Shown here piece by piece: positions 25,915 through 32,725 of a stretch of DNA of 38,636 bases (position 1 is the stretch's first letter; each line of letters opens with the position of its first letter). This DNA is from Scytonema sp. UIC 10036 (GTDB taxonomy: Bacteria; Cyanobacteriota; Cyanobacteriia; Cyanobacteriales; Nostocaceae). The notes beneath the pieces are model-generated. The model was not told where the DNA came from. It did no database searches and saw nothing but the letters and a program-made list of their open reading frames with translations. The stretch is taken from the NCBI RefSeq assembly GCF_009725235.1, contig NZ_WJFC01000119.1, forward strand, positions 1 to 38,636. Direction: 5' to 3'. The position numbers were made by a program, and so were the translations under genes.

Positions 25915-28029
25915 ATGAAATTGGGTGTTCTGGTTTTCCAAGTGTTACTGGCTAATCTGGCTTTAGCTTCTATTAGCGTTGCAGAAGATAGTAAATTGTC
26001 TAAAAAACATACCATTGTACGTAAGGCCTCAGATATCCCATATCTAAACGAGATAGAACGACCATCGACTAGTGCAAAATTACTACTGACCCAAACACCA
26101 ACAACTCCAACCAAAACTCCTCAAACAACTGACGATCGCAACTCTCCTACAGAAGAAGAGTCAAAACCCACAAACGATGATGAAGCTGACATCATTATAG
26201 ATGTCACAGGAAAAGACGACAGTCTCCCGCAATCGACTCCAACATATGTGATTCCAAAAGAGGAGATTCAAAAACAAGGTGCCACAAGTGTCGCGGATGT
26301 TCTGAAAAAATTACCGGGGTTTGCTATCAATGATGCGGGATATGGTGCTGATATCCATACTGGCACGTACTACCGAGGCGCTTCCATCAATCAATCAGTT
26401 TTCTTAATTAATGGCAGACCTATCAACAATAATGTCAATACTTATCACGGAACAACCGATCTCAATAGTATCCCTGTCGAATCTATCGAACGAGTGGAAT
26501 TATACAGCGGTGCAGCTTCGACCTTGTATGGTTCCTCAGCTTTTGGAGGAGTTGTTAATATCATTACCAAACAAGGCGATATTGTTCCCAGATTGAACGC
26601 AGCCGCAGAATTTGGTTCTTTGAATCTTAATAACCAACAATTTAGCTATGCAGCTTCCATTAATTCTTTAAGATACAACTTTAGCTTTGAAAGGTTTTTT
26701 GTAGATAATCGTTACCGCGTTCCTCTCGGTGCGGCAAACCGCGATAGTCAAGGATACTTATTTAACGCAGATACATCGACGAGTACTTATTTTGGCAGTC
26801 TTGCTTTAGATGTCAATAATAAGAACACTGTTAGTTTAGATGTAACTAAATTGAGCAGTCGTAGGGGATTGGTTTACTTTGGATTTCCTTTACAACGCGA
26901 TCGCTTAGACCATGATGGGTTAAATATTGGTTTATCTTGGAGAAGCCAACTTGGTAATGGCAATAGCTCTGTTTTGACAACCTCGATAGGCTACAACCAA
27001 GATTACTTCAACACTTACGGTCCTAGCAACCAGTTTTATCGTACAGGAACCTTAGATACCCAACTTCTTTCAGCTAGAGTCGATCATGATTGGCGGATAA
27101 CAACAAATAATAAACTGCGTTGGGGCTTGGATTTAAAAAATACTTGGTTGACTGGAGATACATTTAGTACAGTTCCCAATCGCGTCGCCTTAAATGAAAC
27201 TGAGAATCGAACTTTATTAAATACAGCGCTCTTTGCAGTTACAACTTGGAATATCAGCGACAATTTTTTATTAGATGTGGGGCTGAGACAAAGTTTTGAC
27301 AGTGAATTTGGAAATTATCTCAATCCCAGTGTGGGATTGAAATACGATATCAATTCAAATCTTTCTTTTCGAGGAAGTTGGGCGTCCGGACAGCGCAATC
27401 CCGGACTAGATCAGTTGTATGTCTATGATACAGTGCATGGTTGGTTACCCAATCCCAATTTAGAACCAGAAACTGGTTCTTCTTGGACTGCGGGAGTAGA
27501 TGTGAGATTGTCTGAGAGTTTGACGGGTCAATTTACGTATTTTGGGAGTAGTTTAGATAACCGATTGGGAGTTGTACAAGGAAGATGGGCAAATATTGGT
27601 TTAGTGGATACGAATGGTTTAGAAGCAGCACTGAAGTGGAAAGTTGGTTCTGGTTGGTCAACATTTCTCAACTACACCTACACAGATGCACAAATTAAAA
27701 CAGGAGCGGAAAGAGGATTGCAATTAGGCATGATCCCTTACTCTGTAGCGTCTTTTGGTCTTGGTTACGAAATTAAAGGTTGGCAAGCAAATTTGTATGC
27801 CACTTACTACAGTGGTGCGCGTCGAGCATTCTTTACAAGACCGGGGGATAGAATAACAGATTTCAGTCCATCTTTCTTTAATTTAGATTTTAGTGCTCGC
27901 ATTCCTATTACAAGAACTTTGGGATTAACTGTTTATTTAGAAAATTTATTTGATGAAAAATACGAGCGTGTAAACCGTACTTACAGCCCAGGTTTTACCT
28001 TCCGTATGGGTTTGTCATCTAATATTTAA
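25915..28029 (+). CDS. TonB-dependent outer-membrane receptor
   Basis: The ATG at 25915 gives a signal peptide (MKLGVLVFQVLLANLALASI, cleaved after SVA) and a product of about 704 residues; an upstream in-frame GTG at 25900 lacks a good signal start. A Pro/Thr-rich linker (PTTPTKTPQTTDDRNSPTEE) follows. The plug domain spans about residues 105-220, with VADVLKKLPGFAI, YYRGASINQSVFLINGRPIN and ERVELYSGAASTLYGSSAFG. A 22-strand barrel runs to the C-terminal YSPGFTFRMGLSSNI. Such receptors import siderophores, vitamin B12 or other scarce ligands using TonB/ExbBD. The ligand is unknown, and no siderophore genes or clear Fur box were seen. Coding is uninterrupted, in contrast to the upstream 5 kb. 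Confidence 0.9.
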   Translation: MKLGVLVFQVLLANLALASISVAEDSKLSKKHTIVRKASDIPYLNEIERPSTSAKLLLTQTPTTPTKTPQTTDDRNSPTEEESKPTNDDEADIIIDVTGKDDSLPQSTPTYVIPKEEIQKQGATSVADVLKKLPGFAINDAGYGADIHTGTYYRGASINQSVFLINGRPINNNVNTYHGTTDLNSIPVESIERVELYSGAASTLYGSSAFGGVVNIITKQGDIVPRLNAAAEFGSLNLNNQQFSYAASINSLRYNFSFERFFVDNRYRVPLGAANRDSQGYLFNADTSTSTYFGSLALDVNNKNTVSLDVTKLSSRRGLVYFGFPLQRDRLDHDGLNIGLSWRSQLGNGNSSVLTTSIGYNQDYFNTYGPSNQFYRTGTLDTQLLSARVDHDWRITTNNKLRWGLDLKNTWLTGDTFSTVPNRVALNETENRTLLNTALFAVTTWNISDNFLLDVGLRQSFDSEFGNYLNPSVGLKYDINSNLSFRGSWASGQRNPGLDQLYVYDTVHGWLPNPNLEPETGSSWTAGVDVRLSESLTGQFTYFGSSLDNRLGVVQGRWANIGLVDTNGLEAALKWKVGSGWSTFLNYTYTDAQIKTGAERGLQLGMIPYSVASFGLGYEIKGWQANLYATYYSGARRAFFTRPGDRITDFSPSFFNLDFSARIPITRTLGLTVYLENLFDEKYERVNRTYSPGFTFRMGLSSNI

Positions 28030-28030
28030 C

Positions 28031-28077
28031 TGGGGTTAGGGGTTAGGGAAGAATTCAATGCCCAATGCCCAATGCTC
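28031..28077. repeat. TTAGGGG and AATGCCC tandem repeats
   Basis: GGGGTTAGGGGTTAGGG directly follows the receptor stop codon. AATGCCC units lie at about 28058-28074. They separate it from the convergent small gene. Confidence 0.7.
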
Positions 28078-28085
28078 GCTCCCCA

Positions 28086-28316
28086 CTATTTATTCAAAAG
28101 TGATGCCAGTCGTCTGTGTTGCTTTAACCAAATCTTGCAAGCTTCTGTCGTTAGTTGTATATCCTTAACAGTTAAAAGCTCATCTGGTGTTTCGGATGCT
28201 AAAATCTTAGCAACTCGTGCAGCATCAGAGTAACTCACTCCGTGTTTGACAAGCTCTGTGTGAAATAATCGTTCTTTCTCTTCAACTGAGAGAGATAACA
28301 CTTGTTGCATGAACAT
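28086..28316 (-). CDS. small hypothetical protein (76 residues), antitoxin-like
   Basis: The product starts MFMQQVLSLSVEEKERLF and is helical throughout: LVKHGVSYSDAARVAKILAS, then TEACKIWLKQHRRLASLL. The frame is open eight codons further upstream (28340). A helical antitoxin-like or regulatory role is possible, but no partner toxin is adjacent and I do not recognise the family. It converges on the receptor gene. Confidence 0.5.
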   Translation of the reverse strand: MFMQQVLSLSVEEKERLFHTELVKHGVSYSDAARVAKILASETPDELLTVKDIQLTTEACKIWLKQHRRLASLLNK

Positions 28317-28443
28317 ACTGAAATAGTAAATGAGTAACATTATACTTTGAGGTTACTCGATTAACGGGAAACACTGCCACCTGCTTTAAGACGCAAAAAT
28401 ATTTGACTCACCTTACTACTTTAGGTGAATTGCAATCATTATT

Positions 28444-28740
28444 ATGAGAGCCAAAATCGACAATGGAGTTCTTTTTCTTCACCATGAGGACGTGCCAGAG
28501 TATAAGAAAGGCGGATCTGTAGTTAGAAATAGCTATTTCTGGGCATTGCGTTCGATAGCGGGTAAAGCTTCGCGTTATGGAGATTGGGAATACGAGTCAG
28601 AGGTTTGGTTTGCACTGGCGCGGATGCTTTTATCTTTTGCTGAATCCAGGTATTTAGGTTTGAGCGAAACAATTCTGGAGTTTCCTCTTTCTCAAGGAGA
28701 AATTCCTGAGGTGCTGCGTCCTGTCTCTACTTGGGAATAG
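28444..28740 (+). CDS. small hypothetical protein (98 residues)
   Basis: MRAKIDNGVLFLHHEDVPEY is followed by SYFWALRSIAGKASRYGDWE and a helical WFALARMLLSFAESRYLGLS. The product is soluble, with several aromatic residues and no catalytic motif. I do not recognise it. It is divergent from the 28086 gene with about 130 bases between starts, so they could share a regulatory region. Confidence 0.5.
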   Translation: MRAKIDNGVLFLHHEDVPEYKKGGSVVRNSYFWALRSIAGKASRYGDWEYESEVWFALARMLLSFAESRYLGLSETILEFPLSQGEIPEVLRPVSTWE

Positions 28741-29063
28741 AGTTTAGGAAGGTTGGCAGTGCAATTTTTTCATCGCGACTGTCTTGAGAACAGGTAGAAC
28801 ACCCTAGGCGGAGCCTCCCAATCGGGCATTCCCGGCCTGAGGCTGGGAACGACGTGTTACATTGTTATTTTTTATACTCATTGTTTTCTTAGTGTGTAAG
28901 TTCTTTTTTCCTGTCTTCTTTAAATACGAGGAAATACTAAATAGTTTGGTTGAGTTAATACATGACTACAAATCCAAACAGTATATTTTCGGAAAATGAC
29001 CGAACCAGTAACCAGGTAACAACCACTGTTTATCGGTGACTGCTTACTGGTCACTGGTTACTG
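28741..29063. repeat. spacer with dispersed repeat and inverted CAGTAACCAG repeats
   Basis: GGCGGAGCCTCC...GGGAACGA at about 28807-28853 is a copy of the 20057 repeat. CAGTAACCAG (29006-29015) and CTGGTTACTG (29054-29063) are perfect inverted arms lying directly after the ArsR stop codon on the minus strand, and could serve as a terminator-like hairpin. No gene is present. Confidence 0.65.
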
Positions 29064-29393
29064 TTAAGAATCTTTACACACTCGACTTGGTACGATTTGG
29101 CTATAGCGGCGGAACTCTGCAAGATACTGCTCTAAAACAACAAATTGAGGTAGATTTAGGCTGTAGTAAATCCAACGTCCTTCTTGACGCGATCGAACTA
29201 AACCCGCTTCCCTAAGATTTTTTAGGTGAAAAGACAGTTTTGACTGAGTGACTCCCAATGTATCGCATAAGTCACATACACAGAGTTCTTTGTCTCGCAA
29301 GAGTTCCACTACGTTAATCCGTATAGGATCGGAAAGAGCATGGAAACCAGCAACAACGAGATCCAAAATAGCAACTGAGGAGCTTTGCATCAA
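29064..29393 (-). CDS. ArsR/SmtB-family metal-responsive repressor
   Basis: The product has 109 residues with a winged helix: FHALSDPIRINVVELLRDKE, then LCVCDLCDTLGVTQSKLSFH and LKNLREAGLVRSRQEGRWIY. The ELCVCDLC segment in helix 3 carries the Cys-x-Cys metal or metalloid site of ArsR-type sensors, plus a third Cys in the same helix, and a further Cys lies in the C-terminal VCKDS. Binding of As(III), Sb(III) or a thiophilic metal would release DNA. No arsenic or metal transport gene is adjacent, so the target is probably elsewhere or only itself. Confidence 0.9.
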   Translation of the reverse strand: MMQSSSVAILDLVVAGFHALSDPIRINVVELLRDKELCVCDLCDTLGVTQSKLSFHLKNLREAGLVRSRQEGRWIYYSLNLPQFVVLEQYLAEFRRYSQIVPSRVCKDS

Positions 29394-29450
29394 TTTATTT
29401 TGATAGAGATACCTGTTTCTATTTTGAACTAGAAACCGCGATCGCTTCCG

Positions 29451-29930
29451 CTAAATTGTTTGGGAATCATACTTACAGTTTGGAGGTAATGAATTGTTTT
29501 CTGGACTCGTTTCTGGGTTAACACCTCCATCAAATCGCACGAATCCAATTAAATCGGGTGCTACCCCGTAACGCATATCTACATTGTCGCTGCGAATTCC
29601 ATATCTTATATATGGTTCCGCACCACCAGTAGGTTGTATGGTTACCTGACTATCAGTCCAAGCTACCTCACCATTGTTAAATTTTTGACACTCAAAATCT
29701 AATATCTTCCCGTTAATAGTTCTCGAACTATTTAGATTTAAATCTGGATTCGGATCGTTGGCGAAAGCAGTATTGTAATTTACATAGCTTTTACTACCAG
29801 TAAATTTATCAGGAGCACTTTTAGGACCTTCGTAAATTTGTGCCGATGGGGGAAAGGCTGCGCTATGGACTGCATCTCCAAGGACACCACCTACAATGGA
29901 AGTGTTAGTAATATGAGCTATGAGCCGAGC
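29451..29930 (-). pseudogene. unrecognised protein, 5' incomplete
   Basis: One minus-strand frame is open without a start codon from about 29930 to the TAG at 29453-29451. It reads SIVGGVLGDAVHSAAFPPSA near its beginning, then YVNYNTAFANDPNPDLNLNS and VRFDGGVNPETSPENNSLPP. Clean codon use over 150 codons argues for a real coding sequence. Asn/Pro/Gly-rich, beta-like composition with Cys pairs suggests a secreted or surface protein. The N-terminus, including any signal peptide, is missing or frameshifted; an in-frame TAG lies at about 29935. The 120 bases upstream show no obvious continuation. Confidence 0.5.
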
Positions 29931-30012
29931 CTAACAAGGTTTAGTTCTCAGTATACGTAGCAAGAAAATAGAGTGTAATCGGGTTTTGCAACTTTAAGGA
30001 ACTATGGTGTTT

Positions 30013-30048
30013 ACCCCCCTTAATCCCCCCTTGGTAAGGGGGGAAACT
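30013..30048. repeat. CCCCCCTTAATCCCCCCTTGG palindromic repeat
   Basis: CCCCCCTTGGTAAGGGGGG forms an 8-bp stem. Relatives occur at 38530-38566 and, more diverged, at 31253-31322. It abuts the oplA fragment. Confidence 0.7.
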
Positions 30049-30061
30049 AGTAGTCTGTCAA

Positions 30062-30418
30062 ACCAACGGTTCTGGGGCTGGTGCGGATTTTGATGGAACT
30101 GATGCGGTTCAAACGCATATGACGAACTCGCGGTTAACCGATCCGGAGGTGTTGGAGTGGCGTTTTCCAGTTTTAGTGGAAGAGTTTGCGATTCGTTCTA
30201 ATAGTGGGGGTTGTGGGAAATATAGGGGTGGTCATGGGGTAATTCGCCGGATTCAATTTCGGGAAGCGATGACAGCAGCGATTTTGTCGGGTCATCGAGT
30301 GGTTCCGCCGTTTGGGTTGGCGGGTGGTGAATCGGGGGCGGTTGGATGCAATTCTGTGGTGCGTCGTGATGGGACGGTTGAATCTTTGGGTAGTAAAGCT
30401 GAAATCGCATTACGGTAG
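30062..30418 (+). pseudogene. oplA: 5-oxoprolinase/hydantoinase B C-terminal fragment
   Basis: The frame reads TNGSGAGADFDGTDAVQTHM, then TNSRLTDPEVLEWRFPVLVE and VIRRIQFREAMTAAILSGHR, the conserved late part of the hydantoinase B half of ATP-dependent 5-oxoprolinase (about 1200 residues in full). Both ends are cut: the 5' end at a palindromic repeat, and the 3' end before the final glycine-rich GGGGYG motif, where the DUF5615 gene overlaps it by nine bases. The internal ATG at 30119 would give 99 residues with no active site. Confidence 0.8.
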
Positions 30419-30766
30419 AGGGCGCTGGCGAATCCGATCCCGATCTACTACCGTAAACTGCCCATCAAGTTTCAATCCTTCAGTTTGTAATAAATTCAAA
30501 AGCATTACAGCTGGTTCTTCTGGGGTGTGGGGACGAAAACGCATATATATGATACCCCTTGGTGATGGTAGTCTCAAGCGATAGATAAGCTCACCATAGT
30601 CACGATCAAAAGTTAAAATTACCCGTTGCTCATCGGCTGCACGTGTCAAAACCTGTGAATCTTCAATTCCTGGGAAGTCCTCAGTCACCGAAGCAACATT
30701 GTAACCAGCTTGCCGTAAAAGATTTACACTTGGTAAGGGGAAATTCTCATTTGCTAGAAACCGCAT
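30410..30766 (-). CDS. DUF5615 PIN-like toxin
   Basis: The product has 118 residues: MRFLANENFPLPSVNLLRQA, then SVTEDFPGIEDSQVL and RVILTFDRDYGELIY. The acidic residues near the N-terminus (NENFP in place of DENL) and the FDRDYG motif are the metal site of PIN-like DUF5615/Mut7-C nucleases. With DUF433 it forms a common toxin-antitoxin pair in cyanobacteria. The ATG shares its A with the stop of DUF433 (TAATG). RNA cleavage is expected from the fold, not shown. Confidence 0.85.
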   Translation of the reverse strand: MRFLANENFPLPSVNLLRQAGYNVASVTEDFPGIEDSQVLTRAADEQRVILTFDRDYGELIYRLRLPSPRGIIYMRFRPHTPEEPAVMLLNLLQTEGLKLDGQFTVVDRDRIRQRPLP

Positions 30767-31011
30767 TACCCTGCCTCAGCAGATAGCAATGGTGTATAGA
30801 AAACATCTTCTTTGAGACATTCTGCGGCAAATGCAAAAACGGCTCGAATGGCAATTGCATTGAGAGTTGGGTAGCTTTCTAAAACTTGCTGTTCCGTCCA
30901 ACCTTCGGCAAACAATCCTAAAATAAACTCTACGGATAGACGTGTACCTTTAATAACAGGTTTTCCAAGCAGAATTTTGGGATCTGAATGAATGTAAGTT
31001 TTCCAGTCCAT
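30766..31011 (-). CDS. DUF433 antitoxin
   Basis: The product has 81 residues: MDWKTYIHSDPKILLGKPVI, then KGTRLSVEFILGLFAEGWTE and VLESYPTLNAIAIRAVFAFA. This is the standard DUF433 fold, a small wHTH-like domain that binds its promoter and the toxin. It is the first gene of the pair and overlaps the toxin gene by one base. The upstream 60 bases are AT-rich and probably hold the promoter. Confidence 0.9.
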   Translation of the reverse strand: MDWKTYIHSDPKILLGKPVIKGTRLSVEFILGLFAEGWTEQQVLESYPTLNAIAIRAVFAFAAECLKEDVFYTPLLSAEAG

Positions 31012-31530
31012 GCTAACTTATTTATATCGAGCTTAATATACTATAGGTGCTATTAATAAACCTAACACATCAGCAAGATTGTTATCCCTAAAACTTGATT
31101 TTCAAGGATTATGAGTTACAGACAGGCATTGAAAATCTGATTGGTAGCCTGCACTGCTTCAGCTCGCAACTTCTTCTGGAGTTTTTGCTTGCTTTAGAGG
31201 CTCGCCTAAGAGGGTGTTTGAAAAGTCATGATTGATGTATCAAATATTTTTTACCCCACCTTAACCCTCCCTGATGGATTGGTCCGGGAACTGAATTTTT
31301 CTTGTTTCCCCCCTTGGAAAGTTATCCATTACCCGGATCTTTCTTAACAATTGCAAAAGTGTTATGGAGAAAGGGTTTGAGGAAAACAGCCCGAAAAGGA
31401 GGGTTGACAAAAAGCAAATAATGTAGGGATGTAATTCCCGTGTAGATGGGGTGTGATGACAGTCTGCCCATGGGAGTAAAGTTTGTGACAATGATTGAGT
31501 TCTCAAGCCGTTGAAGGAGCTACTTAGCTA
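31012..31530. other. spacer of about 520 bases with diverged palindromic repeat
   Basis: A TTACCCCACCTTAACCCTCC segment at about 31251-31271 and TTTCCCCCCTTGGAAAG near 31305-31321 are diverged relatives of the 38480-38566 repeat. No gene is convincing. Confidence 0.5.
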
Positions 31531-31704
31531 TTAGCCACTATTCTTAGCCTTGTGCTTCCTGGCTTTAGCCCTTGCTAACAGTGTATCAATCTTCTGCTTT
31601 TGCTCGTCAGGTGTCCCAAGTCTACCAGTCGAGCAGTTCTGTTCGAGTTCTAAAAGTTGTTCTTGTTTTTTAATGATTTCCTCATCAGTTAATTGTTGAG
31701 TCAT
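31531..31704 (-). CDS. small basic helical protein (57 residues)
   Basis: From the ATG at 31704 it reads MTQQLTDEEIIKKQEQLLEL, with ARAKARKHKAKNSG at the end. It is a charged, mostly helical peptide with a basic tail, so nucleic-acid or protein binding is possible. It follows the GNAT gene by 44 bases on the same strand. The stop TAA is at 31533-31531. No family is recognised. A conserved partner of the GNAT gene is plausible. Confidence 0.5.
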   Translation of the reverse strand: MTQQLTDEEIIKKQEQLLELEQNCSTGRLGTPDEQKQKIDTLLARAKARKHKAKNSG

Positions 31705-31748
31705 ATCAAATCCCGCTCTTACTTACTACAACTCTACTTCCTTCCAGT

Positions 31749-32279
31749 TTACCTAAACCGTCTTTGCTCCTCCAAAAACCTTCCAGCCGCTTCTGGAGTT
31801 AGCTCCCAGTCTCCTTCATTGGTTTCTACAAAGCCAATATTTGCATAAAATTGTCTAGCTCGTGGAATAGCATACAGTTTCAAGCGACCTCCAAAACCTA
31901 AGTCTCTGCTTTCCTTAGTTAGCTCTTCTATCATCGAAGTACCAGCACCCTTTAGACTTTCCGGCTGATTTCGCAAGATATTCCAAGGCGCTGTTGCCAT
32001 GAAGTCAACTTCTAGGTAATCTCTTTCTTGTCGAATAATAGCTGCTGCTTGTAACCTACCCTCTTTATCTCGCACACCTCTAAAAGTTTCTGGATCTATT
32101 ACTGCGTTTTCGGCAATATTAGCAATGATTGCTAGATTATCACCAAACTGCGTACCATAAACACGCTCTATTTGATTATCGAAAAATTCGTTCACATAAT
32201 CATCAGCCTTGTCCTCCCAATAAGCAATGTCTTGCTGAACTTGTGCATCTGCTCCTCTAACGACATCAAACTCGTTCAC
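31749..32279 (-). CDS. GNAT-like acetyltransferase
   Basis: The product has 176 residues. The N-terminus is helical and acidic (VQQDIAYWEDKADDYVNEFF). The core AIIRQERDYLEVDFMATAPW followed by KGAGTSMIEELTKESRDLGF gives the beta-4/alpha-3 acetyl-CoA region (G-A-G-T in place of R/Q-x-x-G-x-G/A). ARQFYANIGFVETNEGDWEL is the C-terminal motif typical of GNATs. The pyrophosphate loop is weaker than usual. The target is unknown. The 57-residue gene downstream is probably cotranscribed, a small-partner layout also seen in GNAT toxin modules, but here the small protein comes second. Confidence 0.7.
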   Translation of the reverse strand: MNEFDVVRGADAQVQQDIAYWEDKADDYVNEFFDNQIERVYGTQFGDNLAIIANIAENAVIDPETFRGVRDKEGRLQAAAIIRQERDYLEVDFMATAPWNILRNQPESLKGAGTSMIEELTKESRDLGFGGRLKLYAIPRARQFYANIGFVETNEGDWELTPEAAGRFLEEQRRFR

Positions 32280-32725
32280 TCCTTCCTCCCTTGTCAGTGG
32301 TTTCCGCCTCTCAAATGCTGAGATCTCTCACAGCACCCTGCATGACAGTCCGTCTTTTAGCATCTTATACGTTCGCTCATTTATGGTTTAGATCAATTTG
32401 AAAAACTGTTTACTCCCCGGCAATTGCTAGCACTAATGACTTTTGTAAAGTGGGTTAGGCTAGCCCATGAAAAAATGATATACCAAGGGTGTGAGGAAGA
32501 GTTTGGGAAAGCGATCGCAACATATTTCAGTATTATGTGCGCTCGTGTATCCGATTACAATAGCACAATTACTACTGGGAACCTTAACTGGATTCTCCAA
32601 ATTATCAATCAAGAGTGTAACAACGCTTGTATGCTTGCTTTATAACAGAGAGAGCAAGTTTTTTTATCCTATTTTTTTGTCATACCTCAGTAGTTAAAAA
32701 GATGGAGATAGTATGTTACCATCTC
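32280..32725. other. spacer of about 445 bases without a gene
   Basis: It lies after the end of the CHAT operon and before the GNAT gene, both on the minus strand, so the part near 32280-32400 should hold the GNAT promoter. Two overlapping plus-strand frames (32424-32697) look non-coding. A GCGATCGC site is at 32512. Confidence 0.5.

Noticed and set aside
32424..32697. Two overlapping plus-strand ORFs between GNAT and CHAT genes
   Set aside because: No recognisable motif, poor starts, and the two frames contradict each other.
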